Positions 50,698 through 59,603 of a stretch of DNA of 64,000 nucleotides are shown here, piece after piece. Made by a program: the position numbers and the translations under genes. Source of the DNA: Marisediminicola antarctica (GTDB taxonomy: Bacteria > Actinomycetota > Actinomycetes > Actinomycetales > Microbacteriaceae); NCBI RefSeq assembly GCF_009930795.1, contig NZ_CP017146.1, positions 124,001 to 188,000 of the forward strand, given 5' to 3'. The notes below the pieces were generated by a model that searched no databases, had not been told where the DNA came from, and was given only the letters and a program-made list of their open reading frames with translations. Numbering within the stretch: position 1 is the stretch's first letter; every line of letters begins with the position of its first letter.

Positions 50698-51717
50698 ATG
50701 CCCGGCATTGACGAGGTCGCAATGCGCGCGGGGGTGTCCACGGCGACCGTGAGTCGCGCGCTGAGCGGGCGAGGCCAGGTCTCACCCGCGACGCGGGAGC
50801 GGGTCGTCGCTGCGGCGAAGGCGATCGGCTATGTCGTGAGCTCGAACGCGTCGGGCCTCGCGACAGGACGCACACGGAATGTCGGTGTCGTCATCCCCTT
50901 CCTCAACAGGTGGTTCTTCTCCTCCGTCGTCGAGGGGGCCGAGAGTGCGCTCATGGGCTACGGGTACGACCTCACGCTCTACAACCTCGGTGGCGGCGGC
51001 GAGGAGCGTCGGAGTGTCTTTGACGACTTCCTGCTGCGCAAGAGGGTCGATGCCGTCATCGCGATCTCGCTCGAGCTGACGACGGATGAGGTGGCGAGCC
51101 TGCTCGAGGTGAAGAAGCCGATGGTCGGGGTGGGCGGCCCCCTGGCGGGCGTGCGCACTCTGAGCATCGACGACGTCGAGGTGGCACGCCTCGCGACCGG
51201 TCACCTCATCGCCCTCGGGCACCGCGAAATCGCCCATCTCGGCGGGAATGAAGACCCGGGCGCCGCCTTCCACCTGCCGACAAACCGCAGGGAGGGCTAT
51301 CAGGCGGCACTCGAGGACGCGGGCATCCCGGTCGATCCCAATCTCATCATTTACGCCGACTTCACCCTCCAGGACGGATATGCAACGGCCAAACAGTTGC
51401 TGGGCAGTCCGCACAAGCGCCCGACAGCGATATTCGCCGCCTCGGACGAGATGGCGATCGGCGCGATCCTCGCCGCCCGCGACCTGGGGCTGCGAGTGCC
51501 GCAGGATGTCTCGGTCATCGGCATCGATGACCACGAGCTGAGCGGGTTCTTTGGACTGAGTACCGTCGCCCAGTTCCCCGCGCTCCAAGGGCGCCGGGCG
51601 GTCGAGATTCTCATGGACCAGCTGCACCCCACCCGCGCCGAGTCGCCCTCCGTCAACACCCCGCTGCCGTTCGAGCTCATCGTGCGGTCGAGCACCGCGA
51701 CGCCCGGCGGAGGTTAA
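50698..51717 (+). CDS. LacI-family regulator, paralogue of the agl-type LacI
   Basis: 339 residues from the second ATG, eight bases after GGAGG (the first ATG at 50692 is too close). Helix-turn-helix IDEVAMRAGVSTATVSRALSG, hinge VVSSNASGLATGRTRNVGVVIPF, and a ligand-binding domain sharing NRWFF, RSVFDDFLLRKRVDAVIAISLEL and SVIGIDDHELSGFFGL with the LacI at 23397-24416. Its own operators are not obvious and no transport genes adjoin it; it may control the GH13 gene 2.3 kb away or distant genes. Its TAA stop is inside the -10 of yajQ. Confidence 0.9.
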   Translation: MPGIDEVAMRAGVSTATVSRALSGRGQVSPATRERVVAAAKAIGYVVSSNASGLATGRTRNVGVVIPFLNRWFFSSVVEGAESALMGYGYDLTLYNLGGGGEERRSVFDDFLLRKRVDAVIAISLELTTDEVASLLEVKKPMVGVGGPLAGVRTLSIDDVEVARLATGHLIALGHREIAHLGGNEDPGAAFHLPTNRREGYQAALEDAGIPVDPNLIIYADFTLQDGYATAKQLLGSPHKRPTAIFAASDEMAIGAILAARDLGLRVPQDVSVIGIDDHELSGFFGLSTVAQFPALQGRRAVEILMDQLHPTRAESPSVNTPLPFELIVRSSTATPGGG

Positions 51718-51720
51718 GCT
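51715..51720 (+). promoter_or_regulatory. -10 box of the yajQ-like gene
   Basis: TAAGCT overlaps the lacI stop and ends six bases before the ATG; no RBS. Leaderless start. Confidence 0.6.
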
Positions 51721-51726
51721 GATCGC

Positions 51727-52215
51727 ATGGCAGATTCCACTTTCGACATCGTCAGCAAGGTCGACCACATGGAGGCGGAAAACGCCGTCAACCAAGCCCA
51801 GAAGGAGATCGCGCAGCGCTACGATTTCAAAAACATCGGGGCGTCGGTCGAATGGAGCGGAGAGAAGCTCCTGCTGAAGGCGAGCGCCGAGGAGCGCGTG
51901 AAGGCTGTGCTCGAAGTTCTCGAGGCGAAGATGATCAAGCGCGGAATCACACTGCGGAGCCTCGACGCTGGCGAACCCTACGCCTCCGGCAAGGAGTACC
52001 GCATCGAGGTCGGCCTCAAGAACGGGATCGATTCCGACGATGCGAAGAAGATCGCCAAGATCATCCGCGACGAGGGGCCGAAGACGGTCAAGAGCCAGAT
52101 ACAGGGCGATGAGCTGCGCGTCTCGTCGAAGAGCCGCGACGATCTGCAGGCCACGATGGCGCTGCTCAAGGGTAAGGACCTCGACGTCGCCCTTCAGTTC
52201 GTGAACTTCCGCTGA
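51727..52215 (+). CDS. YajQ-family nucleotide-binding protein
   Basis: 162 residues, full length for the UPF0234 family: MADSTFDIVSKVDHMEAENAVNQAQKEIAQRYDFKN at the start, EEYRIEVGLKNGIDS-type centre and SKSRDDLQATMALLKGKDLDVALQFVNFR at the end. Two ferredoxin-like folds. Relatives bind cyclic di-GMP or RNA; the ligand here is unknown. Leaderless promoter. Confidence 0.95.
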   Translation: MADSTFDIVSKVDHMEAENAVNQAQKEIAQRYDFKNIGASVEWSGEKLLLKASAEERVKAVLEVLEAKMIKRGITLRSLDAGEPYASGKEYRIEVGLKNGIDSDDAKKIAKIIRDEGPKTVKSQIQGDELRVSSKSRDDLQATMALLKGKDLDVALQFVNFR

Positions 52216-52259
52216 CCCTCGAGACCGTCCGACGGCACTGAGCCCCGCGCGCCCGTCGA

Positions 52260-52265
52260 TACACT
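52260..52265 (+). promoter_or_regulatory. -10 box of the cardiolipin synthase gene
   Basis: TACACT ends six bases before the ATG; no RBS. Leaderless start. Confidence 0.6.
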
Positions 52266-52271
52266 TCGAAA

Positions 52272-53735
52272 ATGGACTCTGCCTGGATCGCACCGCTCGT
52301 CGCAGCGCTCGCGATCATCGTCGATGTGACGGTCCGCGTCGTCGCCCTCATCGTGGTGCCCATCAACCGCCGCCCCCAAACCGCGGCGGCCTGGCTCCTC
52401 GCGATCTTCCTGATTCCCTACGTGGGATTCCTGCTCTTCCTGATGCTCGGAAGCACCAAGCTGCCGAAGCATCGTCGCGAGAAGCAGCTCGAGATCAACA
52501 AGTACATCGTCGAGACGACAGACGGAATGGACGACGTCTCGGTCGACCCTTCGTGGCCCGACTGGCTCGAACCGGTGGTCGAGCTCAACCGCACGCTCGG
52601 AGCGATGCCCCTCGTCGGCGGCAACAGCGCCAAGATGTACCCCGACTACGACTCGTCACTCGGAGCGATGACGCGGGCGGTGAACGAGGCGACAAGGTTC
52701 GTGCACGCTGAGTTCTACATCATCTCCCTCGACGCCACAACGAAGCCGTTCTTCGACGCGCTCGAGGCCGCCGTGCAGCGGGGCGTCACGGTGCGAGTGC
52801 TGCTGGACCACATCGCCTCCCTGCGCGCCCCCGGATACGGGCACACCATCCGCGCCCTCAAACGGATCGGCGTCGAATGGCGGCTCATGCTCCCGGTGCA
52901 GCCGTGGCGCGGGCGCTACCAGCGACCTGACCTGCGCAACCATCGCAAGCTCCTCGTCATCGACGGCATCCGTGCCTTTACGGGGTCACAGAACATGATC
53001 GACCGCAGTTACAACAAGCCGGGCAACATCAAGCGCGGGCTTCAATGGAAAGACGTCATGGTGCGCTTCGACGGGCCCATCGTCGCCGGAATCAACGCGC
53101 TGTTCGTCAGCGACTGGTACAGCGAGACCGACGAGCTGTTGCTGCGCGAAACACAGCCGGTGGCCGACGACGAGGAGCGGCAGGGCCTCGATGCGCAGGT
53201 GGTTCCCAGCGGTCCCGGGTTCGACGGCGAGAACAACCTGCGCCTGTTCAACGCGCTGCTGTACAACGCGCAGGAGCGCATCATCGTCACGAGTCCCTAC
53301 TTCGTGCCTGATGACTCGATGCTCTACGCCATCACGACGGCCGCACAGCGCGGGCTCGACGTGCAGCTCTTCGTATCAGAGGTCGCCGATCAGCCGGTCG
53401 TGTACCACGCCCAGCGCAGCTACTACGAGGTGCTGCTGCGGGCGGGCGTACGCATCTGGCTCTACCCGGCGCCGACGGTGCTGCACGCGAAGCACTTCAC
53501 GATCGACGAGGATGTCGCGGTGATCGGCTCGAGCAACATGGACATGCGCTCCTTCAGCCTCAACCTCGAGATCTCGATCATGGTGCGCGGCGTGACGTTC
53601 ATCACCGCGCTGCGCGAGATCGAGGACGGCTATCGGGAGGTCAGCCGCGAGCTCAGCCTCGAGGAGTGGCTCGAGCGGCCCTTCCGGTCCAAGGTGCTCG
53701 ACAACCTCGCCCGGCTCAGCTCGGTCGTTCAGTAG
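52272..53735 (+). CDS. cls: Cardiolipin synthase
   Basis: 487-residue phospholipase D superfamily membrane enzyme. Two N-terminal helices (about 5-30 and 38-60, PLDc_N region) precede two HKD motifs: NHRKLLVIDGIRAFTGSQN near 223 and HAKHFTIDEDVAVIGSSNMD near 405. Joins two phosphatidylglycerols, or uses PE/PG, into cardiolipin. Monocistronic. Confidence 0.95.
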   Translation: MDSAWIAPLVAALAIIVDVTVRVVALIVVPINRRPQTAAAWLLAIFLIPYVGFLLFLMLGSTKLPKHRREKQLEINKYIVETTDGMDDVSVDPSWPDWLEPVVELNRTLGAMPLVGGNSAKMYPDYDSSLGAMTRAVNEATRFVHAEFYIISLDATTKPFFDALEAAVQRGVTVRVLLDHIASLRAPGYGHTIRALKRIGVEWRLMLPVQPWRGRYQRPDLRNHRKLLVIDGIRAFTGSQNMIDRSYNKPGNIKRGLQWKDVMVRFDGPIVAGINALFVSDWYSETDELLLRETQPVADDEERQGLDAQVVPSGPGFDGENNLRLFNALLYNAQERIIVTSPYFVPDDSMLYAITTAAQRGLDVQLFVSEVADQPVVYHAQRSYYEVLLRAGVRIWLYPAPTVLHAKHFTIDEDVAVIGSSNMDMRSFSLNLEISIMVRGVTFITALREIEDGYREVSRELSLEEWLERPFRSKVLDNLARLSSVVQ

Positions 53736-53793
53736 CCTCCGTGCGGTAGCCGGCGGGTCGTCAAGGCCTAGCCGTGCGCGCGGCAGCGCTGCC

Positions 53794-53799
53794 TACCTT
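53794..53799 (+). promoter_or_regulatory. -10 box of the AI-2E family gene
   Basis: TACCTT ends five bases before the ATG; no RBS. Probably leaderless, with a spacing one base shorter than the others. Confidence 0.5.
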
Positions 53800-53804
53800 G
53801 AGAA

Positions 53805-54944
53805 ATGAACAGAGACGACGATTCCCCTGCGCCACCGAGCGCGATGTTCGGCGACCGGCTGGGGCGGCTCGCGATCCGCAGCGCACAGGTGCTTGTCGCG
53901 CTGGCCCTCGCCGCGGTGGTCGTCTGGGCCCTCTCCCAGGTGAAGCTCGTGGTGATCGCGCTGCTCGTGGCGCTGCTGCTCGCGGTGGCCATCGGGCCCG
54001 TCGTGAACTGGATGCGCCGGCACGGGGTCCCGGCGATCGTCGCGACCTGGCTCACTTTCCTGGGCGTGCTGCTCGCACTCGCAGCCATCGTCACCCTCGT
54101 CACCCTCGCGGTGCGCGACCAGTGGGACGAGCTCGCCACCTCGGCTGCGCAGGGACTCGACGAACTTCAGACCTTCCTCACCGAGGGGCCGATCCAGATC
54201 TCGGACGAGCAGGTCGCCGACGTGCGGGGCGCGATCATCGAGTTCGTGACGAGCACACAATTCGGCTCCGGTGCCCTCGCCGGGGTCTCAGCGGCGACCG
54301 AGTTCGTGACCGGTGCTCTCCTGGTCGTCGTCATCCTGTTCTTCTTCCTCAAGGACGGGGCGACAATCTGGAACTTCCTGCTGAGCCCGTTCGCCGGTAA
54401 ACGGCGGGCGAGGGGCGTGCGGGCAGGCCAGACGGCGATGCGTGTGCTGGGCGGGTACGTGCGCGGTACCGCGATCATCGCGTTGTTCGATGCCGTCGCC
54501 ATCGGGCTGGGACTCGCGATCCTGCAGGTCCCGCTCGCTCTCCCGCTCGCGGTGGTCGTCTTCCTCACAGCGTTCGTCCCCATCGTCGGGGCCACCCTCG
54601 CCGGCGCCGTCGCCGCGCTCGTCGCGCTCGTCGCGAACGGGCCGCTCGTCGCGCTCATCGTGGTGATCATCGTCGTGGCGGTGAACCAATTGGAGGGGGA
54701 CCTGCTGCAGCCGCTCGTGATGGGCCAGAGCCTCAAGCTGCATCCGCTCGTCATTCTGGTGGCGCTGACTGCGGGCACCATCCTCGCTGGGCTTGCCGGT
54801 GCCGTGCTCGCTGTGCCGCTCACCGCAGTGGCGTGGGCGATCATCAAGGTCTGGGACAACCCCAACGCCGACATCTCGTGGCGGAGGCGGGGCTCGGGCA
54901 CCGCGACCCGAACCGCCGCAGCAGGGCCGGTGGCGCCTGTCTAG
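53805..54944 (+). CDS. AI-2E family transporter
   Basis: 379 residues with about eight membrane helices: a pair near 22-60, a long extracytoplasmic helix region, then ALLVVVILFFFLKDGATIWNFL, and the conserved NQLEGDLLQPLVMGQSLKLHPLVILVAL near residue 300. Members export AI-2, indole or act in Na+/H+ exchange; substrate here unknown. Its stop codon shares CTAG with the convergent oxidoreductase gene. Confidence 0.92.
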   Translation: MNRDDDSPAPPSAMFGDRLGRLAIRSAQVLVALALAAVVVWALSQVKLVVIALLVALLLAVAIGPVVNWMRRHGVPAIVATWLTFLGVLLALAAIVTLVTLAVRDQWDELATSAAQGLDELQTFLTEGPIQISDEQVADVRGAIIEFVTSTQFGSGALAGVSAATEFVTGALLVVVILFFFLKDGATIWNFLLSPFAGKRRARGVRAGQTAMRVLGGYVRGTAIIALFDAVAIGLGLAILQVPLALPLAVVVFLTAFVPIVGATLAGAVAALVALVANGPLVALIVVIIVVAVNQLEGDLLQPLVMGQSLKLHPLVILVALTAGTILAGLAGAVLAVPLTAVAWAIIKVWDNPNADISWRRRGSGTATRTAAAGPVAPV

Positions 54945-56326
54945 CCGTCCGTTTGCGGGGCCGCGGTGGCGGAGGCGAGCGGCGCGTTCGATACCCGCAC
55001 CATCTCTGCGCGCGGCACGACCTTGACCCGCACTCGCCCCTCGGCCTCGCCGAGCGCGAGTTCGTGCTCGTCGAGGTGGCGCCAGCCGTTCAGGTCGGTG
55101 TAATCGACGCCGCGACTGCGGAGCAGCTCGCTGACGGCTGCCTCGTCGGGCGAGGCGGGCGACCACCAGTTCGCCTGATCGTTGATGACGTTGCGGATGG
55201 TCTCCATGGCGTCGCTCTTGGTGTGCCCGATGAGTCCGACCGGGCCCCGCTTGATCCACCCGGTGGCGTAGACCCCATGGACCTGCTCGTCGTTGTCGTC
55301 GATGACCTGACCCTCGCGATTGGGGACCACGCCGTGCCTGTTGTCGAAAGGGATCTCCGCGAGCGGCGAACCGAAGTACCCGATCGCCCGGTAGACCGCC
55401 TGCACGGGGATCTCACGAATCTCGCCCGTGCCGACAACGCCGCCCTCGCCGTCGGGCCGGGTGCGCTCGTACCGGAATGCCTCGACCGCGTCGCTGCCGA
55501 GGATCTCGAGCGGCTTCGCCCAGAAGTGCAGGTGTAGGCGGCGGGAGGCGCCCGTGGGCTCGCGGGTGCGCCAGGAATTGAGCACCTTGTTGAGCACGAA
55601 GATCTGCTTGTTCGTCTCGATCGCCGCGATGGACGCGGCATCCAGCTCGAAGTCTTCGTCGTGCACGATCACGTCGACGTCGCGCATCTCGCCGAGCTCG
55701 CGCAGCTCGAGCGGGGTGAACTTCACCTGCGCCGGGCCGCGGCGCCCGAAGACGTGCACGTCGGTGACCTTCGAGCGAGTGAGGCCCTCATAGACGTTGG
55801 CCGGGATCTCGGTCGACAGCAGGTCGTCCGCGGGCTTCGCGAGCGTGCGCGCGACATCGAGCGCGACGTTGCCGTTGCCGATCACCGCGACCTCCCGGTG
55901 CTCGAGCGGCCATTCGCGCGGGTAATCGGGGTGCCCGTCGTACCAGCTGACAAACTCCGCGGCGCCGTAGCATCCGGGAAGGTCGGTGCCGGGGATCGGC
56001 AGCGCGGCATCACGGACGGCGCCCGTGGCGAAGATCACGGCGTTGTAGTGCTTCTTCAGGTCGGCGAGGGTGATGTCGCGACCATAGAGAACGTTGCCGA
56101 ACAGGCGGATGCGGCCTGTGTCGAGCACCTCCCGCAGGGCATTGATGATGCCCTTGATGCGCGGGTGGTCGGGCGCGACACCGTACCGGACGAGGCCGTA
56201 GGGCGCCGGCAGCTGCTCGAACAGGTCGATCGAGACCTCGAACTTGCGCTCGGCCTTCAGCAGGATGTCGGCGGCGTAGATTCCGGCCGGGCCTGCTCCG
56301 ACGATGGCGAGTCTGAGCTTGGTCAT
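54941..56326 (-). CDS. FAD-dependent ferredoxin-NADP reductase (FprA-like)
   Basis: 461 residues. FAD-binding LAIVGAGPAGIYAADILL near residue 6, LFEQLPAPYGLVRYGVAPDHP near 36, and the NADP-binding GNGNVALDVARTLA near 152 fit the adrenodoxin-reductase type. GWIKRGPVGLIGHTKSDAMET near 370 is also conserved in FprA. RBS GAAAGGA. Third gene of menG-polyprenyl synthase-reductase on the minus strand. Confidence 0.92.
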   Translation of the reverse strand: MTKLRLAIVGAGPAGIYAADILLKAERKFEVSIDLFEQLPAPYGLVRYGVAPDHPRIKGIINALREVLDTGRIRLFGNVLYGRDITLADLKKHYNAVIFATGAVRDAALPIPGTDLPGCYGAAEFVSWYDGHPDYPREWPLEHREVAVIGNGNVALDVARTLAKPADDLLSTEIPANVYEGLTRSKVTDVHVFGRRGPAQVKFTPLELRELGEMRDVDVIVHDEDFELDAASIAAIETNKQIFVLNKVLNSWRTREPTGASRRLHLHFWAKPLEILGSDAVEAFRYERTRPDGEGGVVGTGEIREIPVQAVYRAIGYFGSPLAEIPFDNRHGVVPNREGQVIDDNDEQVHGVYATGWIKRGPVGLIGHTKSDAMETIRNVINDQANWWSPASPDEAAVSELLRSRGVDYTDLNGWRHLDEHELALGEAEGRVRVKVVPRAEMVRVSNAPLASATAAPQTDG

Positions 56327-56336
56327 GGGGTCCTTT

Positions 56337-57413
56337 CTAGCTGCTGCGCTCGACGATGGAGTCCGCGAAGCGCGTGAGCGCCTTCTTCACCGGCCCCTCG
56401 GGAAGCGGCGCGAGAGCCTCGACGGCCTCCCTCGCCCAGCGGTGGGCTTCGGCAACGGTCTGCCTGGTGACTTCGTGCTGGCGCAGTTCCGCGATCGCCG
56501 CGGTGAACTCGTCGTCGTCGGCCGCGCCGTAGTGCGCCGTGTTGACGTCGCGCTCGATTCGAGTGAGCAGCTCCGCCGCATCCACGTCGGTCGTGGCCAG
56601 ACGGCGCAGGTAGAGCAGCGGCAGCGTGGCAACGCCCGAGCGGAGGTCGGTTCCCGGTGTCTTCCCTGTCTCATCGAGCGGAGGGGCGAGGTCGATGACG
56701 TCGTCGACAAGCTGGAACGCGACACCGACCTTCTCTCCGAATTCGGTCACGGGCACCCGGTACTGCGCTGGGGCCTGGGAGAGCACCACGCCGAGCTGGG
56801 CGGCCGCGGCGATGAGCGACCCTGTCTTGTCGGCGAGCACGCTGAGGTAGTGGTCGATGGGGTCCTCGTCGTCGCGCGGGCCCATCGTCTCGTGAAGTTG
56901 GCCGAGGCAGAGGCGCTCGAAGGTCTCGGCCTGTAGCCGGATGGCCGCTTCGCCGAGGCCCGCGACGAGCTTGCTGGCCCGCGCGAAGAGCAGATCGCCC
57001 GTGAGGATCGCGACCGAGTTGCCCCACACCGCGTGGGCGCTCGGAACGCCGCGGCGCATTTGGGCCTCGTCCATGACATCGTCGTGATAGAGCGACGCGA
57101 GGTGCGTCATTTCGATCGCCTGTGCGGCGCCGATTACCGCCTCGACGTTCCCGTTGCCGAGCTGCGCGGTGAGCAGCGCGAGGGTTGGGCGGATGCGCTT
57201 GCCCCCCGCGTCGAGAAGGTAGCGGCTCGTGGTGTCGGCGAGGCTGTCGGCGAACGACATCTCCTCGAGCAGGCCTGACTCGACGGCGTCGAGCCCGTCC
57301 TCGACTGCGGACGCGAACCGGCGGTCCCCCGCCGAAGCGAAGAGCTTCTCGCCGAGGCCGAGCGCAGAGCTCAGACTGCTGGCCTTGCGCACGACCGGGC
57401 GGCTCACATTCAC
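56337..57413 (-). CDS. Polyprenyl diphosphate synthase
   Basis: 358 residues from the GTG at 57413, eight bases after GAGG. First aspartate-rich motif YHDDVMDEAQMRRG near 122 with two upstream helix residues, and second LVDDVIDLA near 248. Chain length in the DDVMD family is set by residues before the first motif; a long-chain (octa- to nona-prenyl) product for menaquinone is inferred from the neighbouring menG. The N-terminal 50 residues are a basic extension not needed for catalysis. Confidence 0.92.
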   Translation of the reverse strand: MNVSRPVVRKASSLSSALGLGEKLFASAGDRRFASAVEDGLDAVESGLLEEMSFADSLADTTSRYLLDAGGKRIRPTLALLTAQLGNGNVEAVIGAAQAIEMTHLASLYHDDVMDEAQMRRGVPSAHAVWGNSVAILTGDLLFARASKLVAGLGEAAIRLQAETFERLCLGQLHETMGPRDDEDPIDHYLSVLADKTGSLIAAAAQLGVVLSQAPAQYRVPVTEFGEKVGVAFQLVDDVIDLAPPLDETGKTPGTDLRSGVATLPLLYLRRLATTDVDAAELLTRIERDVNTAHYGAADDDEFTAAIAELRQHEVTRQTVAEAHRWAREAVEALAPLPEGPVKKALTRFADSIVERSS

Positions 57414-57447
57414 TGTCTCAACCTCTGTGTTCTCGACGGACGAAGCC

Positions 57448-58221
57448 TTAGAGCTTCGGAGCGCCTTGCTCGGTGGGCAGGGTGGCGGCGGACGCGGCCA
57501 CGCGGGAGCGACGCACCCGCGGCGCGCTCGTGCTCTTGCGACCGCGGTGCAGCGCCACCACGCCGACGGTGAGGTTGCGATGGGCGACCCTCGAGAAGCC
57601 GGCACCACGAATCCACTGACTCAGGGTTCCCTGGTCGGGCCACTCCCGGATCGACTCGGCGAGGTAGTCGTACGCCTCGGAGTTGGAGCTCGCAACCCTC
57701 ACCACAATCGGCATGAGGTACTTCAGGTAGGCGTTATAGCCCGTCCGGAAGATCGCGCGGGGCGGCGTGCTGAACTCGCAGATGACGAGCCGGCCGCCGG
57801 GCTTGAGCACGCGGTGCATCTCGGCGAGCGCCTTCTTCGGGTCCTGCACATTGCGCAGGCCGAACGAGATCGTCACGGCGTCGAACTCGCGGTCCTTGAA
57901 CGGCAGCGCGGTGACATCCGCCTGGACGAATTCGATCTCGGGGTGCCGTTCGCGCCCCACGTCGATCATGCCCGCCGAGAAGTCGACGGCGGTGACCGTC
58001 GCGCCACTCTTGGCGAGCGCGACCGAGCTCGTGCCCGTCCCCGCGGCGAGGTCGAGGATGCGCTCCCCCGGCTTGGGCGCCACCGCCCGCACCGTGGCGA
58101 TCCGCCAGAGCGCGTCATTGCCCAGTGACAGCACCGAATTGGTTCGGTCATATCCCTTCGCGACCTGATCAAACATCGTCGCGACATCGCTCGCTTGCTT
58201 GCTCAAATCCGCTTTGGCCAC
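57448..58221 (-). CDS. menG: Demethylmenaquinone methyltransferase
   Basis: 257 residues, UbiE/MenG family. SAM-binding ILDLAAGTGTSSVALAKSG near residue 54, VDFSAGMIDVGRER and the UbiE signature YDRTNSVLSLGNDALWR near 24. The C-terminal 25 residues are Arg/Ala-rich. GTG start with TAGACT six bases before it. Last step of menaquinone synthesis; head of the menG-polyprenyl synthase-reductase operon. Confidence 0.95.
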   Translation of the reverse strand: MAKADLSKQASDVATMFDQVAKGYDRTNSVLSLGNDALWRIATVRAVAPKPGERILDLAAGTGTSSVALAKSGATVTAVDFSAGMIDVGRERHPEIEFVQADVTALPFKDREFDAVTISFGLRNVQDPKKALAEMHRVLKPGGRLVICEFSTPPRAIFRTGYNAYLKYLMPIVVRVASSNSEAYDYLAESIREWPDQGTLSQWIRGAGFSRVAHRNLTVGVVALHRGRKSTSAPRVRRSRVAASAATLPTEQGAPKL

Positions 58222-58227
58222 CTCTCA

Positions 58228-58233
58228 AGTCTA
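58228..58233 (-). promoter_or_regulatory. -10 box of menG
   Basis: TAGACT on the minus strand ends six bases before the GTG. The spacer also reads TGAGAG, so a weak RBS cannot be excluded. Confidence 0.55.
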
Positions 58234-58324
58234 AGTGCCCGCGCCTGCGTGTTTCGCGGTGAGGGGAGCGGGCGGCCGTGACGCCCAGCTGCCCGCGCGC
58301 GTGCCGGCGCTCAGGCCCCAAAGG

Positions 58325-58330
58325 TAAGCT
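58325..58330 (+). promoter_or_regulatory. -10 box of menF
   Basis: TAAGCT ends six bases before the GTG start; no RBS. Leaderless start, divergent from menG. Confidence 0.6.
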
Positions 58331-58336
58331 CCGTTC

Positions 58337-59581
58337 GTGACCACAACGGAGCATCCGATGCCCGCGCTCAGGGTCGAAACGACCGCCTGCCGGGAGCTCG
58401 GATCGCTCCTCCCGCTGCTCGATGAGAGCGAACCACTGCTGTGGATGCGGCGCGGCTTCGGCATGGCGGGCGTCGGCACGGCGCTGCGACTCGAATTCAC
58501 CGGACCGACCCGCATTGCGGATGCCGCCGCGGCGTGGCAGCGCGTGGTCGCCGCCGCGACCGTCGTCGACCCGGTGGCGCTGCCGGGGACCGGCCTGATC
58601 GCGCTCGGCACGTTCGCCTTCTCCGAGCACTCCGAGCTGACGAGCGTGCTTGTCGTGCCCGCCACGATCATCGGGCGCACCGGCGGGCAAAGCTGGATCA
58701 CCCGCATTGCCATCGGCGACCTGTCCCCTCTTGTGGTGCCGCCCTCACGCCCGCTGGGCCCGGAGGCGCGAGCATACCTCGCCCCCGGCGCACTGTCGGC
58801 CGCCGCCTACCGCGACGCCGTCGGCACCGCGGTGACGAGCATCCGAAACCACGAACTCAGCAAGGTCGTGCTTGCCCGCGACCTCACCGGGCAGCTTCCG
58901 GCCGGAGCAGACCTGCGATCGGCCATCGGCGCCCTCGCTCTCGGCTACCCGGACTGCTGGACCTTCGCGATCGACGGGTTCATCGGGTCGAGCCCCGAGA
59001 CCCTGGTCGGCGTCACGGGCGGCTCGGTGACCGCCCGCGTTCTTGCCGGCAGTGCCGCGCGGGGAACGGATGCCGCGTCGGACCAGGATGCCGCGACCGC
59101 CCTGGCGACCTCGGCGAAGGATCTCGACGAGCACGAGTACGCCGTGCAGAGCGTGCTCTGTTCGCTCCGCCCGCACAGCCCCACGGTCATGGCGAGCGAG
59201 TTGCCCTTCACCCTCAAGCTCCCGAACCTGTGGCACCTCGCGAGCGATGTCGAGGGAACCCTCGTCGACGGCTCGACGGCGCTCGACCTCGTCGGGGCGC
59301 TGCATCCCACCGCGGCGGTCGCCGGCACGCCGACCCCCCTCGCGCTCGCGCTCATCGAACGTCTCGAGCCGTTCGACCGCGGGCGCTATGCCGGTCCGGT
59401 GGGGTGGGTCGGCGCGAACGGTGACGGCGAATGGGCTGTCGCGGTGCGCTCCGCCCAGGTCGGGCTGCGGGGCGACGTCACCGCCTACGCCGGGGCCGGC
59501 ATTGTCGGGGATTCGGTGCCGGAGCGAGAACTGGTCGAGACCCGGCTGAAGTTCCGCCCGGTCGTCGAGGCGTTCGGGTGA
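58337..59581 (+). CDS. menF: Isochorismate synthase
   Basis: 414 residues of the chorismate-utilising enzyme family. Conserved KVVLARDLTGQLP near residue 180, FIGSSPETLVGVTGGSVTARVLAGSAARG near 217-245, DEHEYAVQSV with the catalytic Glu, and LHPTAAVAGTPTPLALALI near the end. Converts chorismate to isochorismate for menaquinone, given menD and menA nearby; salicylate or siderophore use is less likely here. Confidence 0.92.
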   Translation: MTTTEHPMPALRVETTACRELGSLLPLLDESEPLLWMRRGFGMAGVGTALRLEFTGPTRIADAAAAWQRVVAAATVVDPVALPGTGLIALGTFAFSEHSELTSVLVVPATIIGRTGGQSWITRIAIGDLSPLVVPPSRPLGPEARAYLAPGALSAAAYRDAVGTAVTSIRNHELSKVVLARDLTGQLPAGADLRSAIGALALGYPDCWTFAIDGFIGSSPETLVGVTGGSVTARVLAGSAARGTDAASDQDAATALATSAKDLDEHEYAVQSVLCSLRPHSPTVMASELPFTLKLPNLWHLASDVEGTLVDGSTALDLVGALHPTAAVAGTPTPLALALIERLEPFDRGRYAGPVGWVGANGDGEWAVAVRSAQVGLRGDVTAYAGAGIVGDSVPERELVETRLKFRPVVEAFG

Positions 59582-59603
59582 GCGCCGCCCGAGAAGGGGC
59601 TCG